Assembly: GCF_963676735.1 (NCBI RefSeq)
Contig: NZ_OY781464.1
Coordinates: 343,001-407,000, forward strand
Reading direction: 5' to 3'
DNA length: 64,000 nucleotides
Origin: an uncultured Draconibacterium sp.
GTDB taxonomy: Bacteria > Bacteroidota > Bacteroidia > Bacteroidales > Prolixibacteraceae
A program made the position numbers and the translations under genes. Under the pieces are notes generated by a model that was given only the letters and a program-made list of their open reading frames with translations, did no database searches and was not told where the DNA came from. Below are positions 62,844-64,000 of the stretch, piece after piece. How positions within the stretch are numbered: position 1 is the stretch's first letter; the number at the start of each line of letters is the position of its first letter.

Positions 62844-63434
62844 TTATTCTCCGATTACGACTTTGGCAAATCGGATGACCTTTTCATTTAAGCAATAACC
62901 TTTCTGAATAACATCAACCACTTTCCCTTTTAATTCCTCGTTTGGTGCAGGAATTTTTGTAATGGCTTCGTGTAAGTCTACGTCAAAATCTTCGTTTTGG
63001 GCTTCTATTTCTTTTACATTGTTTTGTTTTAGGAATTCCTGGAACTTGTTGTAGATTAAAATTGTACCCTGTTTTCCGGCATCGTCTTCCGCCAGTTCTT
63101 TCATCGAGTCGAGTGCACGTTCGAAGTCATCAACAACCGGAAGAATATTTACAAGTACTGTTTCTCCGCCCGATTTAATCAGGTCGGCCTTTTCTTTTAG
63201 GGTTCTTCTTCTGAAATTATCAAACTCGGCTTGCAAACGAAGGTGTTTGTCTTGTATTTCCTGAAGCTTTTGACCCAGCTCTTCCAGTTGTTCTTCTTTT
63301 TTATCTTTTTTAGATTTTTTCTTCTTCCCCTTCTTGTCTTCTGCATTTTCATCCTGCACTGTTGCAGTATCTTCTGGTGCTGAAGCGTTATCTGTAACTT
63401 CCTCAGTTTCCTGATTTATTTTTTCCTCTGCCAT
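62844..63434 (-). CDS. grpE: Nucleotide exchange factor GrpE
   Basis: Releases ADP from DnaK. The 196 residues have a charged, disordered N terminus (1-60, acidic then Lys-rich KKGKKKKSKKDKKEE). A long coiled coil (about 65-110) has LQAEFDNFRRRTLKEKAD. A compact beta domain (about 140-196) has EDFDVDLHEAITKIP, VVDVIQKGYCLNEKVIRFAKVVI. The family core is intact. It is the first gene of a grpE-dnaJ operon, with a -7 box and a CIRCE-like inverted repeat upstream. Confidence 0.95.
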   Translation of the reverse strand: MAEEKINQETEEVTDNASAPEDTATVQDENAEDKKGKKKKSKKDKKEEQLEELGQKLQEIQDKHLRLQAEFDNFRRRTLKEKADLIKSGGETVLVNILPVVDDFERALDSMKELAEDDAGKQGTILIYNKFQEFLKQNNVKEIEAQNEDFDVDLHEAITKIPAPNEELKGKVVDVIQKGYCLNEKVIRFAKVVIGE

Positions 63435-63512
63435 CTTACTTTATTTTTCAGTATAAATAATTAACTGTAAGCATTTTTTATGCTACGCTGACATAGCAAA
63501 AATTTTGCCATG

Positions 63513-63520
63513 CAAATATA
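63513..63520 (-). promoter_or_regulatory. -7 box of grpE-dnaJ operon
   Basis: TATATTTG on the minus strand, an exact TAnnTTTG match about 79 bases before the grpE ATG. Confidence 0.4.
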
Positions 63521-63526
63521 AACGAC

Positions 63527-63562
63527 AAATTGGCACCCGAATCAGATATCGAGTGCCAATTT
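63527..63562 (-). promoter_or_regulatory. CIRCE-like inverted repeat upstream of grpE
   Basis: Perfect 10-base arms AAATTGGCAC/GTGCCAATTT. On the minus strand the core reads TTGGCACTC, 12 bases, GGGTGCCAA, close to the HrcA operator TTAGCACTC-N9-GAGTGCTAA. It lies directly behind the -7 box of grpE. It could instead be the terminator of the upstream TlpA-like gene, but a T run is nearly absent. Confidence 0.45.
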
Positions 63563-63602
63563 GAACGATTTATATAATTTTTAAACTAGGGTTTACCCTA
63601 AT

Positions 63603-64000
63603 CTACTTCAGGTATTTTTTTAGTGCCGCTTCAAGTGCCGGGCCGCGCAATTTTTTTGCGATGATAACCCCGTTTTCATCAATTAAATAGTTGTCGGGGA
63701 TACCTCGTACCTGGTAAACCATGCGGTATTTCGAATTCCATTTTTTGAAATCGCAAATGTGCGAAGGCCAGTCCAGTTTATCTTTTTCTATGGCTGCTTT
63801 CCAGCTATCGGCCGAGCTGTCGAGCGATACGCCAAATACGGTAAAACCTTTGCCGTTGGTAAATTTGGCGTCTTTGTATTTATTGTAGTTGGCCACAACT
63901 GTTGGGTTTTCTCTTCGGCAAGGACCACACCAGCTGGCCCAAAAGTCGATTAATACAACTTTGCCTTGCAAATCAGATAGTTTAATGGTTTCGCCGTTTG
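63603..64000 (-). CDS. TlpA-family thioredoxin-like protein (partial)
   Basis: C-terminal part of an exported thiol-disulfide protein; the gene runs past the right edge, so its start and signal peptide are unseen. The visible 132 residues open NGETIKLSDLQGKVVLIDFWASWCGPCRREN in outline, with redox motif WCGPC. They continue through FTVFGVSLDSSADSWK, the cis-Pro loop YQVRGIPDNYLID and end AALKKYLK. This is the AhpC-TSA/Redoxin fold of TlpA, ResA and Bacteroidota thioredoxin lipoproteins. It lies 168 bases upstream of grpE, same strand, with the inverted repeat between them. Confidence 0.85.
   Translation of the reverse strand, partial: NGETIKLSDLQGKVVLIDFWASWCGPCRRENPTVVANYNKYKDAKFTNGKGFTVFGVSLDSSADSWKAAIEKDKLDWPSHICDFKKWNSKYRMVYQVRGIPDNYLIDENGVIIAKKLRGPALEAALKKYLK

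Noticed and set aside
63527..63562. Sigma-54 promoter reading of TGGCAC in the inverted repeat
   Set aside because: No TTGC-type -12 element at the required spacing on either strand.
1..64000. tRNA, rRNA, CRISPR, prophage or transposon
   Set aside because: No cloverleaf-like or rRNA sequence, no regularly spaced repeats, no integrase, transposase or terminal inverted repeats seen by eye; a covariance scan would be needed to exclude small RNAs.

Overview
The window looks like a chromosomal segment of a Bacteroidota bacterium, most probably a marine or anoxic-sediment member of Marinilabiliales/Prolixibacteraceae. The placement below phylum is inference from gene content and protein style. The phylum call rests on a SusC/SusD outer-membrane pair, the gliding lipoprotein GldB, a fused MurF-alanine racemase, DUF1573 and DUF1080 proteins, many 'SCDDD'-type lipoproteins and promoter boxes of the TTTG/TAnnTTTG type. 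I see no phage, IS element, CRISPR array, tRNA or rRNA.

Layout. 0-15 kb is housekeeping: tgt, a glycosyltransferase, an ECF sigma factor, rsmG, a phosphofructokinase, a DUF1080 lipoprotein, gldB, nadE, a Crp/Fnr regulator, tdk-murF/alr, an acidic conserved protein with rsmI, and a YjjG-like phosphatase. 15.1-16.3 kb is a long non-coding leader in front of susC, with repeated initiation-site sequences and a nested hairpin. 16.3-26.1 kb is an accessory block on the plus strand: susC, susD, a hybrid histidine kinase, an SGNH/SASA-type esterase gene broken by one in-frame stop codon, and a small lipoprotein. 26.1-35 kb, mostly minus strand, holds a misannotation-prone GATase-like exported protein, dnaB, a ddl-rluD-PASTA operon, rpmH (52 codons) and a two-component pair. 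35-40.8 kb on the plus strand carries a DUF1573 protein, meaB, lpdA and a FadL-family porin with an unusual helical insert.

40.8-46 kb is the most system-like stretch. Two small lipoproteins and a serpin lipoprotein lie on the minus strand. They diverge from an ECF sigma factor overlapping a protein with an anti-sigma-like N terminus, one membrane helix and an outer-membrane beta-barrel-like C terminus. 46-50 kb is the pta-ackA acetate pathway. 50-57 kb has two large multi-PAS hybrid kinases flanking a small SpoIIAA-like protein, whose homologue sits at 45.7 kb. 57-64 kb carries transketolase, D-3-phosphoglycerate dehydrogenase, a second Crp/Fnr regulator with a cysteine cluster, grpE-dnaJ with a CIRCE-like inverted repeat upstream, and a TlpA-like thioredoxin running off the edge.

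How the genes work together. Central metabolism (pfk, tkt, serA, lpdA, pta, ackA, meaB) fits a fermentative or facultative heterotroph that can make acetate and possibly propionate. Cell-wall synthesis (murF-alr, ddl) and envelope proteins are well represented. Best leads for follow-up: the interrupted esterase, the susC leader, the serpin/ECF locus, the SpoIIAA-like/hybrid-kinase pairing, and the tRNA-guanine transglycosylase that has lost its zinc cysteines.
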